From: a virus
Reading direction: 5' to 3' (one strand)
Length of the DNA stretch: 64,000 bases
Virus record (IMG/VR): IMGVR_UViG_3300017969_000006
Location: 1-64,000 of that record
The stretch's first letter is position 1, and each line of letters starts with the position of its first letter. The notes under the pieces are model-generated. The model saw only the letters and a program-made list of their open reading frames with translations, was not told the origin of the DNA and ran no database searches. Positions 40,080-49,511 of this stretch are shown one piece after another. Made by a program: the position numbers and the translations under genes.

Positions 40080-43000
40080 CGCCGCTCCCTATCAGACTGC
40101 TCGCGTGCTTTAATTCGAGACATCACAGTGTCAGCAATAAGTTGCGGATCTGCTCCAGAACCATTCACGTTAATCGTGTAGTTGTACGTCATATTTCCAG
40201 CAGTAGACCCCATGGTGGCCGGCGAGGAAGAGTCACCGGTGTTCGGTACCGCATGCAAATGACGAGAACCAGCGGAACCATGGAACTCCGCAAAACCGCC
40301 GCCGTTTTCAATCATTTGTTTGTACTGACCGAGGTTGTCTCCGATCAGGTCGAGAGCACCGCCCTTAATGTGGTCAGAACTTGGGCTTCCGAGATTGAAA
40401 TTGCGCCAACCAGATGTCACAATTTGTTTGCCGTTAATCATCGATGACAGCGAACGGTGTGCCGCCATGGTGCGACCAAATCGTCCAGAAGCAGTGTCAC
40501 CCCTCGGCGAGGAAGTATCCGAAGAACCTCCTGTGCTTGGAGGTGTCGTCGTCGTCGGGTCTGTCTCAATACCCAAGTCGGCGAGAGCATCATTCATCGC
40601 TTTCGTCAACCTACCCAACTGCGAAATGAATTCATCAGTCTGACCTTCAAGGCTCTTGCCCGTATCCTCAATCTCGTTAATCATGATGTCAAGACCATAC
40701 GATTTGAGAATGGCTTCAATTTCAGACTGCGACTTACCCTCAAAAATGTCGCCCGTGATACCCTCAGCCAATCTTCGAACACCAGCCGATCCCAAAGCCG
40801 AATAGCGGCCTTCAAAGTTGGTTCCTTGAGCAACGGAGAATCCTGCATTTCTCAATACGCTCTGAATTTGCTCGGTAACCATACTGTTATCAGCAATACT
40901 TCCTGTACCAATGGTATCGAGGAACTGAGCAATAGGCCCAAAACTGCGAAGAGCACCCTCCATTCCCTCCAGAGTTCTGCCTTGACCAAACGCTGCGCCG
41001 CCACGACCAAACTGTCTCGTGAACTCCTGATTGGCACGGAAAACGTCGCCGCCATACAACGACACCAACGAGTCGTAAATCGCTGTGAGTTGCTCTCCGA
41101 TATCTGCTGATGTGAGAGAGCCCTCGGAATTCATCTCAACCAGAGCGCGAGCCGCCTCGTCCATAATCAACGGTGCGTTCTCTGCCTCAATTGACTTATT
41201 TAGTTGCGCAAAAACATCGGACGCTTCGTCAGCCATAGCGCCTTGCAACTGCTGATATGACTGAATCATGTTTTGCGTCAAGGAAGCAATCATGTCCGAC
41301 GTTTTCGCTGTAGCGTCATACAGATTGGTACCAGTTTCATGAGCGAGACTAATAATTTGGTCTTCAGTCATATGAAGCGCATCTCGCAGACCGCTCATCC
41401 GGTCGTTATATGTTGAATCTGCGAAATCAATCGCATCAACAAATGCCTCAACCTGCGGAGTCAGTTTTTCTAACGCCTCTTTAGGTTTTTCCATCATCTC
41501 GGCTAATTGTTCCGTCGAGATTTCAAGACCAAGCGCTCGACGGTTATCGTAAATATTTTGGATTTGCTCTTTTCGATATGCGTCATCTATATTGGCACCA
41601 CGACGATTCAAGAGAAGACCCATGCCGGCTGCTCCAAGGGGGCCACCCAGCAGATAACCGCCACCCATCAGAGCCGCACCTTTTAAGCCCCCGACGCCAC
41701 CCATGCTCTTTCGATTCGGGTCACCCTTAATAGCCTGTCGTGAACTGGCAGCAACCTTTCGCAACTCATCAACATTGAAGACCGAACCAAGATTGCCACT
41801 CACCGCAGCAAGTTCTTTAGCCGTTGAACCCTTCAAACCCGCGAGTGCCTCAGAGAACATCGACGATCCGATTTCCTCACCGGCTTCCCGTGCCGCATCT
41901 TTCTTCGCATTGTTTTTATTCCAAAACGACTTGACGCCACCCACAACACCACCGGCAATGGCACCAATAATCGCTCCATGAATACCGAACTGTGCGCCCA
42001 TCGCGGCACCACCGGCGGCACCACCCAAAGTTCCGACAACAGAATTCTCTGCCGTAAGAGCAGTTCCCAAACCGGCGACACCGAGACCCATCAACGGATT
42101 AAATCCAGCAACCATCGAACCCAACGCCATTGCACCCTGAGTTTCCTCAGGCATAAATTGGCTCGCAATACCTAAGCCAGCCATGGTACCCATGCGGGCC
42201 GTGCCGGAATTATTGAAACGACCCACGCCCTCCATGAAACGCTGCCTCGTCGGAGTTCCCGTTCGCCACGAACGTGGACCATACTGGCCGGAGAAACGTT
42301 GCAGGGCGCTCGGCCCAGCCCATACTGGGCTTCCAGCCATGTACCCGCTCGCACCCGGAGTACCAAGGCCACGATTGTATTGCTGTGCGGCACGCAACCC
42401 CGACATACCGCCGTTGCGGTACGCGCTATAGAGGCTTTGACGCTGAGCCGCTGTCCCTGCAACAGGAGGAGGCAACATTCCCCCGCTCGTTTGGCTACGC
42501 ATCCCGTTTGCCGGACCCGGATACAACTGTCCGCCAGCAGTACCACCGGTAACATTAACAACACCAGCATTAACATTCATGGTCCCAGTGTTCTTCGGGA
42601 CAAAACCACCTTTGGTGTTTTTCATGGAACGGAACATGATGCCCGCACCCATCAGCAACCCGAACGCACCGAAACCATCACCCATGCCACCGAAAATGCT
42701 GGCAGATGCTTTGAAAACCTGACCAAGTGCACTGACGATCTGTTTTACGCCCTCAAGGATTTTATTGACAAACGGAAGTGCTTTGAAGAACAACTCACGT
42801 GACACATCCATGATTTCGCCGAACTTGGCGAGGATTGCCCCAACCTTGGTGCCAAATTCTTCAAGGTTTTCCCTATTGTCTTGAATCATCTCATTGAGAG
42901 ATCCGAACCCTTCACGGAATCTATCAATGACAGGCATAAAGATGTTTTTCAACATCTGCTCTAAAACTCGTGCGCCTTCAATTAACGGCCGGAGCGACTC

Positions 43001-44224
43001 CTTAATATTATTCCAGCCTTTAGTAAACCTTTCCCAACGGTCAGCCATCCGTTGCATCATTCCGGTTGCTCGAGGCAAGTAGTCGCGAATCAACATGACA
43101 AAAATGTCGGAAAGTTTCTCGGCGAAACCACCCACACTGTCAATAAATGGTCCGTTGCCGAAACGGATCAATTCGCCTTGGACTCTACGGAATGCGTTCT
43201 CGAAAGTATTAAGAACTTCTCGGGTGACTTCCTTCAGGGGTTTCAAAAACTGTTGACCGAAGTCAGCGAAGTTATTTTGGATCTCAGTGAAACCACCCTT
43301 AAGCACACTAACCAACGTGCTATTCACAGCCCCAAACTGGCCTTCAACACCGCCAAGAACAGCAAGGTTTCCTGAAAGAATTGCCTCTTTCAATTCTTCA
43401 GCCGTATTGATGCCCTGCTTTTTCGCTTCCTCCATGGCTTTTTTCATCTCAGGCCCGAGCGCTTCAGCCGCTTTAGTAATTTCACCAAACGACTTCTTCG
43501 GATCCTGCAACAAACCAATAAACTCGCCGGCGGCTTTTACGCCTTGCTCGAGTGGCTGGCCAGCAGAAGCAAAATCCATCAAACCTTTAAGGAGATTTTG
43601 TGATCCACGAGTGAAGGTGGAATTCTTAGACACCGCAGCATATGCGGCATTCAAATTCTTCAGACCAACAGAAGCAAGTGCGGTATCGGTATGCAAGCCG
43701 CGCATCACGACTCGTACCTGATTCAGGTTGCTACCGAACTCACCAAACCCTGAATTGCGTCCCTTGTAGGCATGCATTGCTGCTGTTTGTTCACGCATGG
43801 CGGCAGCAACGGCAGCAATTGCGACAGCGGCAGCAGCGGCACCGGCGGCAACAACATTAAGCATTGCATGATACGCCCTACCTAACAGGTTGCCAGCCTT
43901 AAAAAGGGCATGAACGCCAATCATTGCAGCACCCATCAGCGCAAATTCGGCGACTGTTGCTTTCAACATGAGGCCCAGTCCCTTAAGGGAGACCTTGCCA
44001 AACATCGCAACCATTTTGTCTACGGAGTCAAAATGTCTCTTCCACGATTTGGTGATGTTCGTGAGCCGCTTATTTACAGCGTCGTTGTAACCCTTGGAAA
44101 AAGCATTCAACTTAGCCTGAGTTGCTGTGGCAGCAGCACCGATCTGAAGAAGACCATTACGAACTTTTCGGAGTTGGCGTTCCCCAATTGCCCCAATTTT
44201 AATTCGTAGTGATGCTTGTTCCAT
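40076..44224 (-). CDS. Tape measure protein with M15-like peptidase domain
   Basis: A 1382-residue tape measure: long helical N-terminal region (residues 1-130, 230-500), Ala/Gly-rich hydrophobic segments near 55-150 and 680-760, and helices to 1200. It determines tail length and enters the cell at infection. The C-terminus has a peptidase M15-like pattern: SGWR at 1271, SSDHIKGGALDLI with H1285 and D1292, and RHLHAV with H1322/H1324. This would cut peptidoglycan cross-links during DNA entry. It lies directly downstream of the frameshifted chaperone genes. Confidence 0.85.
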   Translation of the reverse strand: MEQASLRIKIGAIGERQLRKVRNGLLQIGAAATATQAKLNAFSKGYNDAVNKRLTNITKSWKRHFDSVDKMVAMFGKVSLKGLGLMLKATVAEFALMGAAMIGVHALFKAGNLLGRAYHAMLNVVAAGAAAAAVAIAAVAAAMREQTAAMHAYKGRNSGFGEFGSNLNQVRVVMRGLHTDTALASVGLKNLNAAYAAVSKNSTFTRGSQNLLKGLMDFASAGQPLEQGVKAAGEFIGLLQDPKKSFGEITKAAEALGPEMKKAMEEAKKQGINTAEELKEAILSGNLAVLGGVEGQFGAVNSTLVSVLKGGFTEIQNNFADFGQQFLKPLKEVTREVLNTFENAFRRVQGELIRFGNGPFIDSVGGFAEKLSDIFVMLIRDYLPRATGMMQRMADRWERFTKGWNNIKESLRPLIEGARVLEQMLKNIFMPVIDRFREGFGSLNEMIQDNRENLEEFGTKVGAILAKFGEIMDVSRELFFKALPFVNKILEGVKQIVSALGQVFKASASIFGGMGDGFGAFGLLMGAGIMFRSMKNTKGGFVPKNTGTMNVNAGVVNVTGGTAGGQLYPGPANGMRSQTSGGMLPPPVAGTAAQRQSLYSAYRNGGMSGLRAAQQYNRGLGTPGASGYMAGSPVWAGPSALQRFSGQYGPRSWRTGTPTRQRFMEGVGRFNNSGTARMGTMAGLGIASQFMPEETQGAMALGSMVAGFNPLMGLGVAGLGTALTAENSVVGTLGGAAGGAAMGAQFGIHGAIIGAIAGGVVGGVKSFWNKNNAKKDAAREAGEEIGSSMFSEALAGLKGSTAKELAAVSGNLGSVFNVDELRKVAASSRQAIKGDPNRKSMGGVGGLKGAALMGGGYLLGGPLGAAGMGLLLNRRGANIDDAYRKEQIQNIYDNRRALGLEISTEQLAEMMEKPKEALEKLTPQVEAFVDAIDFADSTYNDRMSGLRDALHMTEDQIISLAHETGTNLYDATAKTSDMIASLTQNMIQSYQQLQGAMADEASDVFAQLNKSIEAENAPLIMDEAARALVEMNSEGSLTSADIGEQLTAIYDSLVSLYGGDVFRANQEFTRQFGRGGAAFGQGRTLEGMEGALRSFGPIAQFLDTIGTGSIADNSMVTEQIQSVLRNAGFSVAQGTNFEGRYSALGSAGVRRLAEGITGDIFEGKSQSEIEAILKSYGLDIMINEIEDTGKSLEGQTDEFISQLGRLTKAMNDALADLGIETDPTTTTPPSTGGSSDTSSPRGDTASGRFGRTMAAHRSLSSMINGKQIVTSGWRNFNLGSPSSDHIKGGALDLIGDNLGQYKQMIENGGGFAEFHGSAGSRHLHAVPNTGDSSSPATMGSTAGNMTYNYTINVNGSGADPQLIADTVMSRIKAREQSDRERR

Positions 44225-44242
44225 TGGGCTGAACCCCTACAA

Positions 44243-44440
44243 CTAAGACCGATTTTGTCGTGCTTTTCGCTCCTGTTCCTCACGGTCGCGCTCTATAACT
44301 TTAGCACAGGCCATAAGTAGTACCCATTCGTCATCGTCAAGGGCGAGCAAATCCAAAGGATTTGTTCCCCATAACTCTCCTAGTCGAGCCGAAGAAATCA
44401 CATAGGAATCTTCGGTTAATTCATCTAGGAGTCCTTCGTA
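44243..44440 (-). CDS. Tail assembly chaperone, frameshift extension (T part)
   Basis: A 65-residue extension in the -1 frame of the gene at 44425-44946, just upstream of the tape measure. It has no start codon of its own. After the slip it reads YEGLLDELTEDSYVISSARL, then LWGTNPLDLLALDDDEWVLL and a Glu/Arg-rich end (KVIERDREEQERKARQNRS), typical of the T part of gpG-gpT chaperones. The likely slip is at CCCT (44440-44443), where tRNA-Pro can move from CCT to CCC. The joint product would have 234 residues. Confidence 0.65.
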   Translation of the reverse strand, partial: YEGLLDELTEDSYVISSARLGELWGTNPLDLLALDDDEWVLLMACAKVIERDREEQERKARQNRS

Positions 44441-44946
44441 GGGTCCACAGCATCTACGGTCTCCCCATATCCAGCGGCCTCAAGGATAGCGAGTGCCGCA
44501 GCCTCTACGTGGGGATCAGTGTGGAAAAAAGCCATAACGGCGTCTGGTACAGGACGGGTACAGTCCGTAGATGCAAGTATATCAGCGGAGGCAAAGTTGA
44601 GTGGGAAGCCATTCTCATCGAATACTTCTTCCTCATCCATTTCAATGCCGATAGTCGTGTGCCCGACCACGTAAGCAGCAAACTTGGTTGGGTCCATTCC
44701 GTTACGAGTGTCCTCGCCAGCGTTGCGACGCCAAGCCTTCATCTGCTTCTGCGTGATGTTCGGACTGATCTTCAGGGCAACACCCGGACGATCAGGAACT
44801 TCCAAGATGACTTCAGGTCGCGTTACCTTCGCTGAAATCTTCTCTTTCAACCTGTCGAGAGGTGATTCAACCTTGCTTGAGCCAGCCGCCTTTGCCGGAG
44901 CCGGATCATCAGGGGTGTCGTTGTCAATATACAGTGAGTCGCTCAT
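44425..44946 (-). CDS. Tail assembly chaperone (G part)
   Basis: A 173-residue protein upstream of the tape measure, the place of gpG in lambda-like order. An acidic start (LYIDNDTPDDPAPAKAAGSS) precedes a conserved-looking region (RPEVILEVPDRPGVALKISP, ITQKQMKAWRRNAGEDTRNG, VVGHTTIGIEMDEEEVFDEN). The C-terminus (AALAILEAAGYGETVDAVDP) is followed by the putative -1 slip into the extension at 44243-44440. It should coat and escort the tape measure during tail assembly. Confidence 0.7.
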   Translation of the reverse strand: MSDSLYIDNDTPDDPAPAKAAGSSKVESPLDRLKEKISAKVTRPEVILEVPDRPGVALKISPNITQKQMKAWRRNAGEDTRNGMDPTKFAAYVVGHTTIGIEMDEEEVFDENGFPLNFASADILASTDCTRPVPDAVMAFFHTDPHVEAAALAILEAAGYGETVDAVDPTKDS

Positions 44947-44995
44947 GGTTCGTCAACCTAGCACAGTCAGCGCGATTTTGGCGCAACAATGCAAC

Positions 44996-45046
44996 GCGGC
45001 CCACCCCATTTCGGGATGAGCCGCAAAGCCGTAAAACCTAGGTTTT
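44996..45046. promoter_or_regulatory. Stem-loop and palindrome between tube and chaperone genes
   Basis: The 112-base gap holds an imperfect hairpin with GCGGC/GCCGC arms (44996-45000 with 45020-45024) and an inner CCC/GGG pair, and a perfect 14-base palindrome AAAACCTAGGTTTT (45033-45046). Either could reduce transcription from the highly expressed tube gene into the chaperone genes. No U-tract is evident, so a classic terminator is uncertain. Confidence 0.4.
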
Positions 45047-45058
45047 ATCGAGTTTTTA

Positions 45059-45523
45059 TCAGGATGCAGAGTTCACATTCTGAATAGCAAACGTCAGAGC
45101 GAAAGTCGCCGGAGCGCCAGATGACGAGTCACCCTCAGGCTCCGTGATTCCGACAAGCAGAGCGTTCGAGTAGACGCGGTCGGTGCCGATCACCTCGATG
45201 TCGCAGTCGTACGTTTTCACGTTGACGTTGTAGTACGCCTGACCGACGAGCGGACGCAACTGGGCCAACTTGCGGGCAAGACCGGCGGCTCCGTCACTCT
45301 CGGTGTAGTCATCGTCGTAATGAGCGGTGAGCGTAATGTCACCAATCTCGAACGGCGCGCAAAGAACCGTAGGGAACTTCGCTCCACCTTCATAGATTTT
45401 CTCAACCGACGCCGTGATCTCACCGCCGGACACCTGAGCGAAACGAAAGCCCTCCCACTTGGGGTGGTTCGTATCAACTGGTGCGATATCGGCGAGGATC
45501 TGTCGCTGTGAAGTTTTGGCCAT
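45059..45523 (-). CDS. Tail tube protein
   Basis: A 154-residue protein downstream of the sheath gene, where the tube gene is expected. It is beta-rich: FRFAQVSGGEITASVEKIYE, VLCAPFEIGDITLTAHYDDD, AYYNVNVKTYDCDIEVIGTD and ATFALTFAIQNV, with one helix (GLARKLAQLRPLVG). Size and order fit tube proteins of Gram-positive-host myoviruses. It polymerises into the inner tube of the tail. A 17-base gap separates it from the sheath gene. Confidence 0.75.
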   Translation of the reverse strand: MAKTSQRQILADIAPVDTNHPKWEGFRFAQVSGGEITASVEKIYEGGAKFPTVLCAPFEIGDITLTAHYDDDYTESDGAAGLARKLAQLRPLVGQAYYNVNVKTYDCDIEVIGTDRVYSNALLVGITEPEGDSSSGAPATFALTFAIQNVNSAS

Positions 45524-45540
45524 CTGTCATTCTCCCTTGG

Positions 45541-47019
45541 TCAGACAACCGAGTTGGTCAGGTTGCTCTTAACGATGTCGACTTCGATCTTGTCGCCGAC
45601 ACTCGACACGCGGATACCGACCTTGGCCTTGATAAGACCATCAGCCAACTGGGTAACAGGGTTGAGCGACGTATCGCACTTAACCGTGTATCCATAGTCG
45701 ATCCGCTTGCCGTTTGCGTCGAACGCCTCATAAAGGGCGCCGGCGAGACGAAGAGGTTCAAGCACAGCGATGAGTTTCGCCTCAACGCTGGCAAAAATGT
45801 TGTTACGTCCGTCGATGACGCTGAAGAGAAGATCTTCAAGCGTGCGATTGGCCTCGACAACCACGTGGTTGACAAGATCCTGCGCCGTCATGTAACGGAA
45901 GTTGCTGGTGTCCGACGAGAGCGAACGAGCGCCATAGATGCGAATCGTGTTATTGATCGTGCGAATGGCGTTCACGTGTGCTTCGTCCAGTGCATCTCCC
46001 GCCGACTTGTCGAGAGCAAACTCGATTCCGTTGACGTAGCGTGCGTTCGAGATGATGCCTGCGCCGGGCTGCTGAGGTCCAACCTGATTGTGTGCGCGGG
46101 AGCGAACACCGGCAGCGTAGCCAAGCGGTGGAATCAGACGGTTGATGCCCGGAGTGGAAGTTGGAACATAAACCCACGGGTAAAACACCGCAGCATGCTC
46201 ACCATTAGCAGCACCGAGCGCTTCCGACCTGCCGTTAGCACCAGCAGTCACTGCGGTGGTACCAGCCGGATAGTGATGGATGCTCATACGGTTGTTGGTG
46301 TTCGCGTGGGCGATAAGCGCGTCACGGACGACAGCGGAAGTTGTCTCTGGGCACCCAACAACGCCAGTTCCAAAAGAATTGAGGAACAAGTCGAGAGCAG
46401 CCGAGTACTGGTTGTCACCGGGGGCTCCACCGTCGCTCACCACTGAATTGTCAGCGTTCGTGGTCGGGAACGCAGTTGAAGCAACTGGAGCGGGCATCAA
46501 CGTGCCGGTGATTTCCGCCGTCACATATCGAGAAGCAATAGCGCTCGTGTTGATGCGTCCGACCATCTGAGCAAGCGACAAACAGTCACCAGTGTTGTAC
46601 ACCATGGTGCCTTCCCAATAAAGGCGAAGAGCCGAACTGTTTGCAGCAACACCGATGACGACTTCGTAATTGAGATCGTCTACCCATGTTCCCGGACCGT
46701 TGGCGGTAAGTTGCAATGCCGAATCAGCGTTGACATCATCGAGTTCGATGTACGAAGTGACTGGGTTGGCGCCAGTGACTCGAGCGACGTAACACTGGGT
46801 GCCGCCCTCCTCGAAGAATGCTTTAACGGTGTCATGCAGGTAGCCGTTTGAGACGTATCCGCCGTAGAGGGCCTCGTACTCTTCCATGCTGTTGACTTTT
46901 GAGGCCTGATCGGCAGGACCACGCTCGGTGATACCTGCAAAAAAAGCCTGTGACGATTCGCGAGTGGTGTTCCCGGTAGGGCCACTTCGCACTGCTGTTG
47001 AAATTACGACTCCCGGCAT
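45541..47019 (-). CDS. Contractile tail sheath protein
   Basis: A 492-residue sheath protein. The start (PGVVISTAVRSGPTGNTTRE, AFFAGITERGPADQ, EYEALYGGY, DTVKAFFEEGGTQCYVARVT) is diagnostic of phage sheaths. The middle has SIHHYPAGT, HAAVFYPWVYVPTSTPGINR and LIPPLGYAAGVRSRAHN. The C-terminal domain (IRIYGARSLSSDTSNFRYM, DLVNHVVVEANRTLEDLLFS) is the conserved sheath core. Its presence shows a contractile tail. AGGGAAG lies about 8 bases before ATG 47019. Confidence 0.9.
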   Translation of the reverse strand: MPGVVISTAVRSGPTGNTTRESSQAFFAGITERGPADQASKVNSMEEYEALYGGYVSNGYLHDTVKAFFEEGGTQCYVARVTGANPVTSYIELDDVNADSALQLTANGPGTWVDDLNYEVVIGVAANSSALRLYWEGTMVYNTGDCLSLAQMVGRINTSAIASRYVTAEITGTLMPAPVASTAFPTTNADNSVVSDGGAPGDNQYSAALDLFLNSFGTGVVGCPETTSAVVRDALIAHANTNNRMSIHHYPAGTTAVTAGANGRSEALGAANGEHAAVFYPWVYVPTSTPGINRLIPPLGYAAGVRSRAHNQVGPQQPGAGIISNARYVNGIEFALDKSAGDALDEAHVNAIRTINNTIRIYGARSLSSDTSNFRYMTAQDLVNHVVVEANRTLEDLLFSVIDGRNNIFASVEAKLIAVLEPLRLAGALYEAFDANGKRIDYGYTVKCDTSLNPVTQLADGLIKAKVGIRVSSVGDKIEVDIVKSNLTNSVV

Positions 47020-47119
47020 AGGATTCTTCCCTTTTCTTGCGTCGGACGGTCACTTGTAAGTGTAATCACAATTGTACAGAACACTTATTCGTTTCCTTGC
47101 AACTGCTTTGTATAGGATA
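47020..47119 (-). promoter_or_regulatory. Putative sheath-gene promoter region
   Basis: A 100-base gap ahead of the sheath gene. On the minus strand CTGTACAAT resembles an extended -10 element, and CACTTACAAGTG (47051-47062) is a perfect inverted repeat that may be an operator. No strong -35 hexamer is visible. A promoter here would suit the abundant sheath and tube proteins. Confidence 0.3.
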
Positions 47120-47518
47120 TCAGACCTCATCTTCCGATGAGTTGACATTTTCGGGTTCTTCCACCTTCTCCTCGACTTCGGGCGCTGCCTCTTCAGCGGT
47201 CTCCTCTTTGGGAGATTCTGCTGATTCATCGGACACCACTTCCTCGACGGGATCAGTTTTGGTTTTGGAGGGAGATTTCTTTGGCTTTGAAGGAGCATCC
47301 ACACTGGTTTCGTCGATAGCGACGTCGCCGCGCTCAACAGCGGCCTTCAGGGTTGCGTCCTGCTTTTTAAGGCGACCCCAAGAACGTGCTGGCATGACCT
47401 GACCTTCATCGTTGATCATTACGCTGTAGGAGCGAAGGCTGTGGACACCAACTCCACCGTCCACTTTGGCCATCGCTGCTTCTGAGCGTGTGCAAACTTC
47501 GAAATGATTTCCAGACAT
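47120..47518 (-). CDS. Hypothetical protein with acidic tail
   Basis: A 132-residue protein from ATG 47518 (a GTG at 47536 with AAAAGG just upstream is possible). Residues 1-65 form a small domain (GNHFEVCTRSEAAMAKVDGG, SYSVMINDEGQVMPARSWGR). The rest is disordered, first Lys/Pro/Ser (PSKPKKSPSKTKTD) and then strongly Glu-rich to the end. It lies between the tail-terminator-type gene and the sheath gene. An assembly factor is possible; function unknown. Confidence 0.5.
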   Translation of the reverse strand: MSGNHFEVCTRSEAAMAKVDGGVGVHSLRSYSVMINDEGQVMPARSWGRLKKQDATLKAAVERGDVAIDETSVDAPSKPKKSPSKTKTDPVEEVVSDESAESPKEETAEEAAPEVEEKVEEPENVNSSEDEV

Positions 47519-47532
47519 GTGTAGAGTATACC

Positions 47533-47796
47533 TCACTTACCTTTTAGAAGACGTCCAGTTTTACCGAACGACGCCAATGTTTTCAAGAACTTTTTTTCCA
47601 GACCGTCTACGATTCTCGGGTTATCTTTTGACACGAGCCAGATTTCGTGTCGTTTCGTTTTGCATGAATGGTCACAGATTTCAAAGTTGTCTATACCGCT
47701 GCAAGCGACGACAACTTTGTCCTTTGTGTCATAGCCAAACGCATAAACATCAGACACGCCGTTATTCAATTTAATACAACAACCACAATTACTCAT
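47533..47796 (-). CDS. Cysteine-containing hypothetical protein
   Basis: An 87-residue protein. The start NCGCCIKLNNGV has three Cys, and CSGIDNFEICDHSCKTKRH adds three more plus His, so a metal site is possible. A short beta strand (DKVVVACSG) and a basic C-terminal helix (LEKKFLKTLASFGKTGRLLK) follow. It overlaps both neighbours by 4 bases. No family recognised. Confidence 0.45.
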   Translation of the reverse strand: MSNCGCCIKLNNGVSDVYAFGYDTKDKVVVACSGIDNFEICDHSCKTKRHEIWLVSKDNPRIVDGLEKKFLKTLASFGKTGRLLKGK

Positions 47797-48401
47797 AACT
47801 CAATGCTTTCCGTAGATCCCATTCCTCTAATAACCGTTTCGATATCGAACTCACCGACCTCACCCAAAGGCTCGCGCATCACAATCTCATTAATTGACAA
47901 GTCGTAACCCAAATACGAGCCAGCAAGCATTCGATCACCCTTCAATACAGTGAGGTCCGAGAACTGCTCCTGAATTGTTCCCTCATCAACGAGAACTTGG
48001 AAAGTTTCCCGAGGATCGGTTGCCCTCAAACATGGGCGGTCAAGCAACGCTGAACGCACGACCGTAGTCAGACGGTCTCTCATGGTCGTGGCCTCTTCAG
48101 ACCCAGCATCACGTACCCAAATGTATGTTCGCATCTGATACGTGACCCGATACTCGGGATGACTCCGATCAAAACCAATTCGCTCAAAGTTCGATGTCGA
48201 GATAGCCACCGTAATCAGGGTCGGCCACGAATCCAAAGCAATTGGTTCGTAAGTCAAATACTTGCGGGGATCAGGCAGTAGATAGTCATCTAAATTCCAT
48301 CCGTTACGATACGAAACCAATCGAGTCGGAAGATCGAACTTGAGATACTCGTTTACATACTGTTTGGCGAAATGTGCGCCATGCATCAAATCAATTGCCA
48401 T
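47793..48401 (-). CDS. Putative tail terminator or neck protein
   Basis: A 202-residue protein downstream of the gpG-type morphogenesis gene. WPTLITVAISTSNFERIGFD, YRVTYQMRTYIWVRD, ATTMRDRLTTVVRSALLD, PRETFQVLVDEGTIQEQFSD and LAGSYLGYDLSINEIVMREP fit the tail terminator/minor tail U-like pattern: a capacity to join tube and connector. The identification rests mainly on order and secondary structure. It ends in 4-base overlap with the small Cys protein. Confidence 0.5.
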   Translation of the reverse strand: MAIDLMHGAHFAKQYVNEYLKFDLPTRLVSYRNGWNLDDYLLPDPRKYLTYEPIALDSWPTLITVAISTSNFERIGFDRSHPEYRVTYQMRTYIWVRDAGSEEATTMRDRLTTVVRSALLDRPCLRATDPRETFQVLVDEGTIQEQFSDLTVLKGDRMLAGSYLGYDLSINEIVMREPLGEVGEFDIETVIRGMGSTESIEL

Positions 48402-48407
48402 AAACCA

Positions 48408-48869
48408 TCACCCGTCCACGTCGCCGTCTTTAATGTATTTAGCGGTTTTCTCTGCCCACTCGCGAGAGAAATTCATCGGCTCATACACAACTTCACGTTT
48501 CGGCATCTTCGTAGTGCCGTACTGATGGAATTTAGCATACTTAATACCATTACCAAAAGTAGCCTCTTTATCTCGAATCTCACTATCTGTACCACGCAGT
48601 TCACTGAGGCTTCGAAACAAGCGTCCACTCTGAACCATGGGCGGAGCACCGGGAAAATGAACAGATTTCCAAGATGCATACTCTGCATCGAGAGGCCGCC
48701 AACCGCCAGCAGCCAAGCCGTTGTCAAGGAAGTTTTGACGCCAGTCTCGCTGAAGTTGACGCCTCATGGCACGAAACACCGGTTTGAAATTATCTGCGCG
48801 ATGCATCATCCCGCGAAGGTCAGAACGAGTGCCGTCGTCCTCCCACTCAACATCAAAAAGAAGTGCCAC
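48408..48869 (-). CDS. Head-tail morphogenesis protein, gpG(Mu)-like
   Basis: A 153-residue protein of the phage virion morphogenesis family. WRQNFLDNGLAAGGWRPLDA, GAPPMVQSGRLFRSLSELRG, NGIKYAKFHQYGTTKMPKR and the helical end EWAEKTAKYIKDGD are typical (QSGxLxxSL and HQYG motifs). It completes heads before tail joining. It lies 2 bases after the connector gene 48872-49495. Confidence 0.75.
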   Translation of the reverse strand: MALLFDVEWEDDGTRSDLRGMMHRADNFKPVFRAMRRQLQRDWRQNFLDNGLAAGGWRPLDAEYASWKSVHFPGAPPMVQSGRLFRSLSELRGTDSEIRDKEATFGNGIKYAKFHQYGTTKMPKREVVYEPMNFSREWAEKTAKYIKDGDVDG

Positions 48870-48871
48870 GG

Positions 48872-49495
48872 CTATGACACCTGAACGCGTCGATACCTCT
48901 TGACCGCCATCAATTCTTTTTCAAGAAAACCGGTTTCCATCGGCGCAACATTTCGTGGTTCCAAATCCTTGACACCGACAACGTCGTCATGCATGTTTTG
49001 CATTTCACGAGTGGCAGCACGCAAAATCATCAACTTGAACATTTTGATGTCGTTGCCCGCCAAACCAGCGTCGTATGTGACTTCAACAATGTCATCCGCC
49101 CAACCACGGAAAAGATCCATCCCGTATCTGCGAACAACAAAATCACGATCCTCAGTCAAAGTTTCCCATTCCTGAAAACGTGGCTTCAACCTGACCTGAG
49201 AAACGGAGACAACCGGTGAATTGCGCAAATAAATCGTTGCAGGTGGCTGGGCATAAGTGATCGGATTCATCGTTGTATCTAGTGATGTGTTGTAGAAAAA
49301 CGACGACATCGGAACGCCAACATGGTTTGCTGGAAGTTTGTATTCCTCGGTAAAAGTTCCAACCTCGATAGGTCGATTTAAGTACGCCTCGAGTTCGCTT
49401 TGCAATCCACCAAGCACCATTTCAGCGGCGTCCTCTTGACGCAGCGAAAAGGATATATCCATGTAATTTTTGAGATCAGCGATAGAAACAAGCAC
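48872..49495 (-). CDS. Head-tail connector protein, gp6-like
   Basis: A 207-residue protein. The GTG at 49495 is chosen as start because AAGGGG stands 6 bases upstream and it opens the characteristic LVSIADLKNYMDISFSLRQE. DAAEMVLGGLQSELEAYLNR, STPVVSVSQVRLKP-type strands (YLRNSPVVSVSQVRLKPRFQ) and VEVTYDAGLAGNDIKMFKLM continue the connector pattern. It would form part of the ring between portal and tail. ORFs upstream of this start in the same frame lack a ribosome-binding site. Confidence 0.65.
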   Translation of the reverse strand: MLVSIADLKNYMDISFSLRQEDAAEMVLGGLQSELEAYLNRPIEVGTFTEEYKLPANHVGVPMSSFFYNTSLDTTMNPITYAQPPATIYLRNSPVVSVSQVRLKPRFQEWETLTEDRDFVVRRYGMDLFRGWADDIVEVTYDAGLAGNDIKMFKLMILRAATREMQNMHDDVVGVKDLEPRNVAPMETGFLEKELMAVKRYRRVQVS

Positions 49496-49511
49496 CAAGG
49501 CCCCCTTCGAA

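Noticed and set aside
45481-46446. Long plus-strand frame of 321 codons opposite the sheath and tube genes
   Set aside because: It is antisense to two clearly recognised structural genes, has no family match and arises from codon bias on the other strand.
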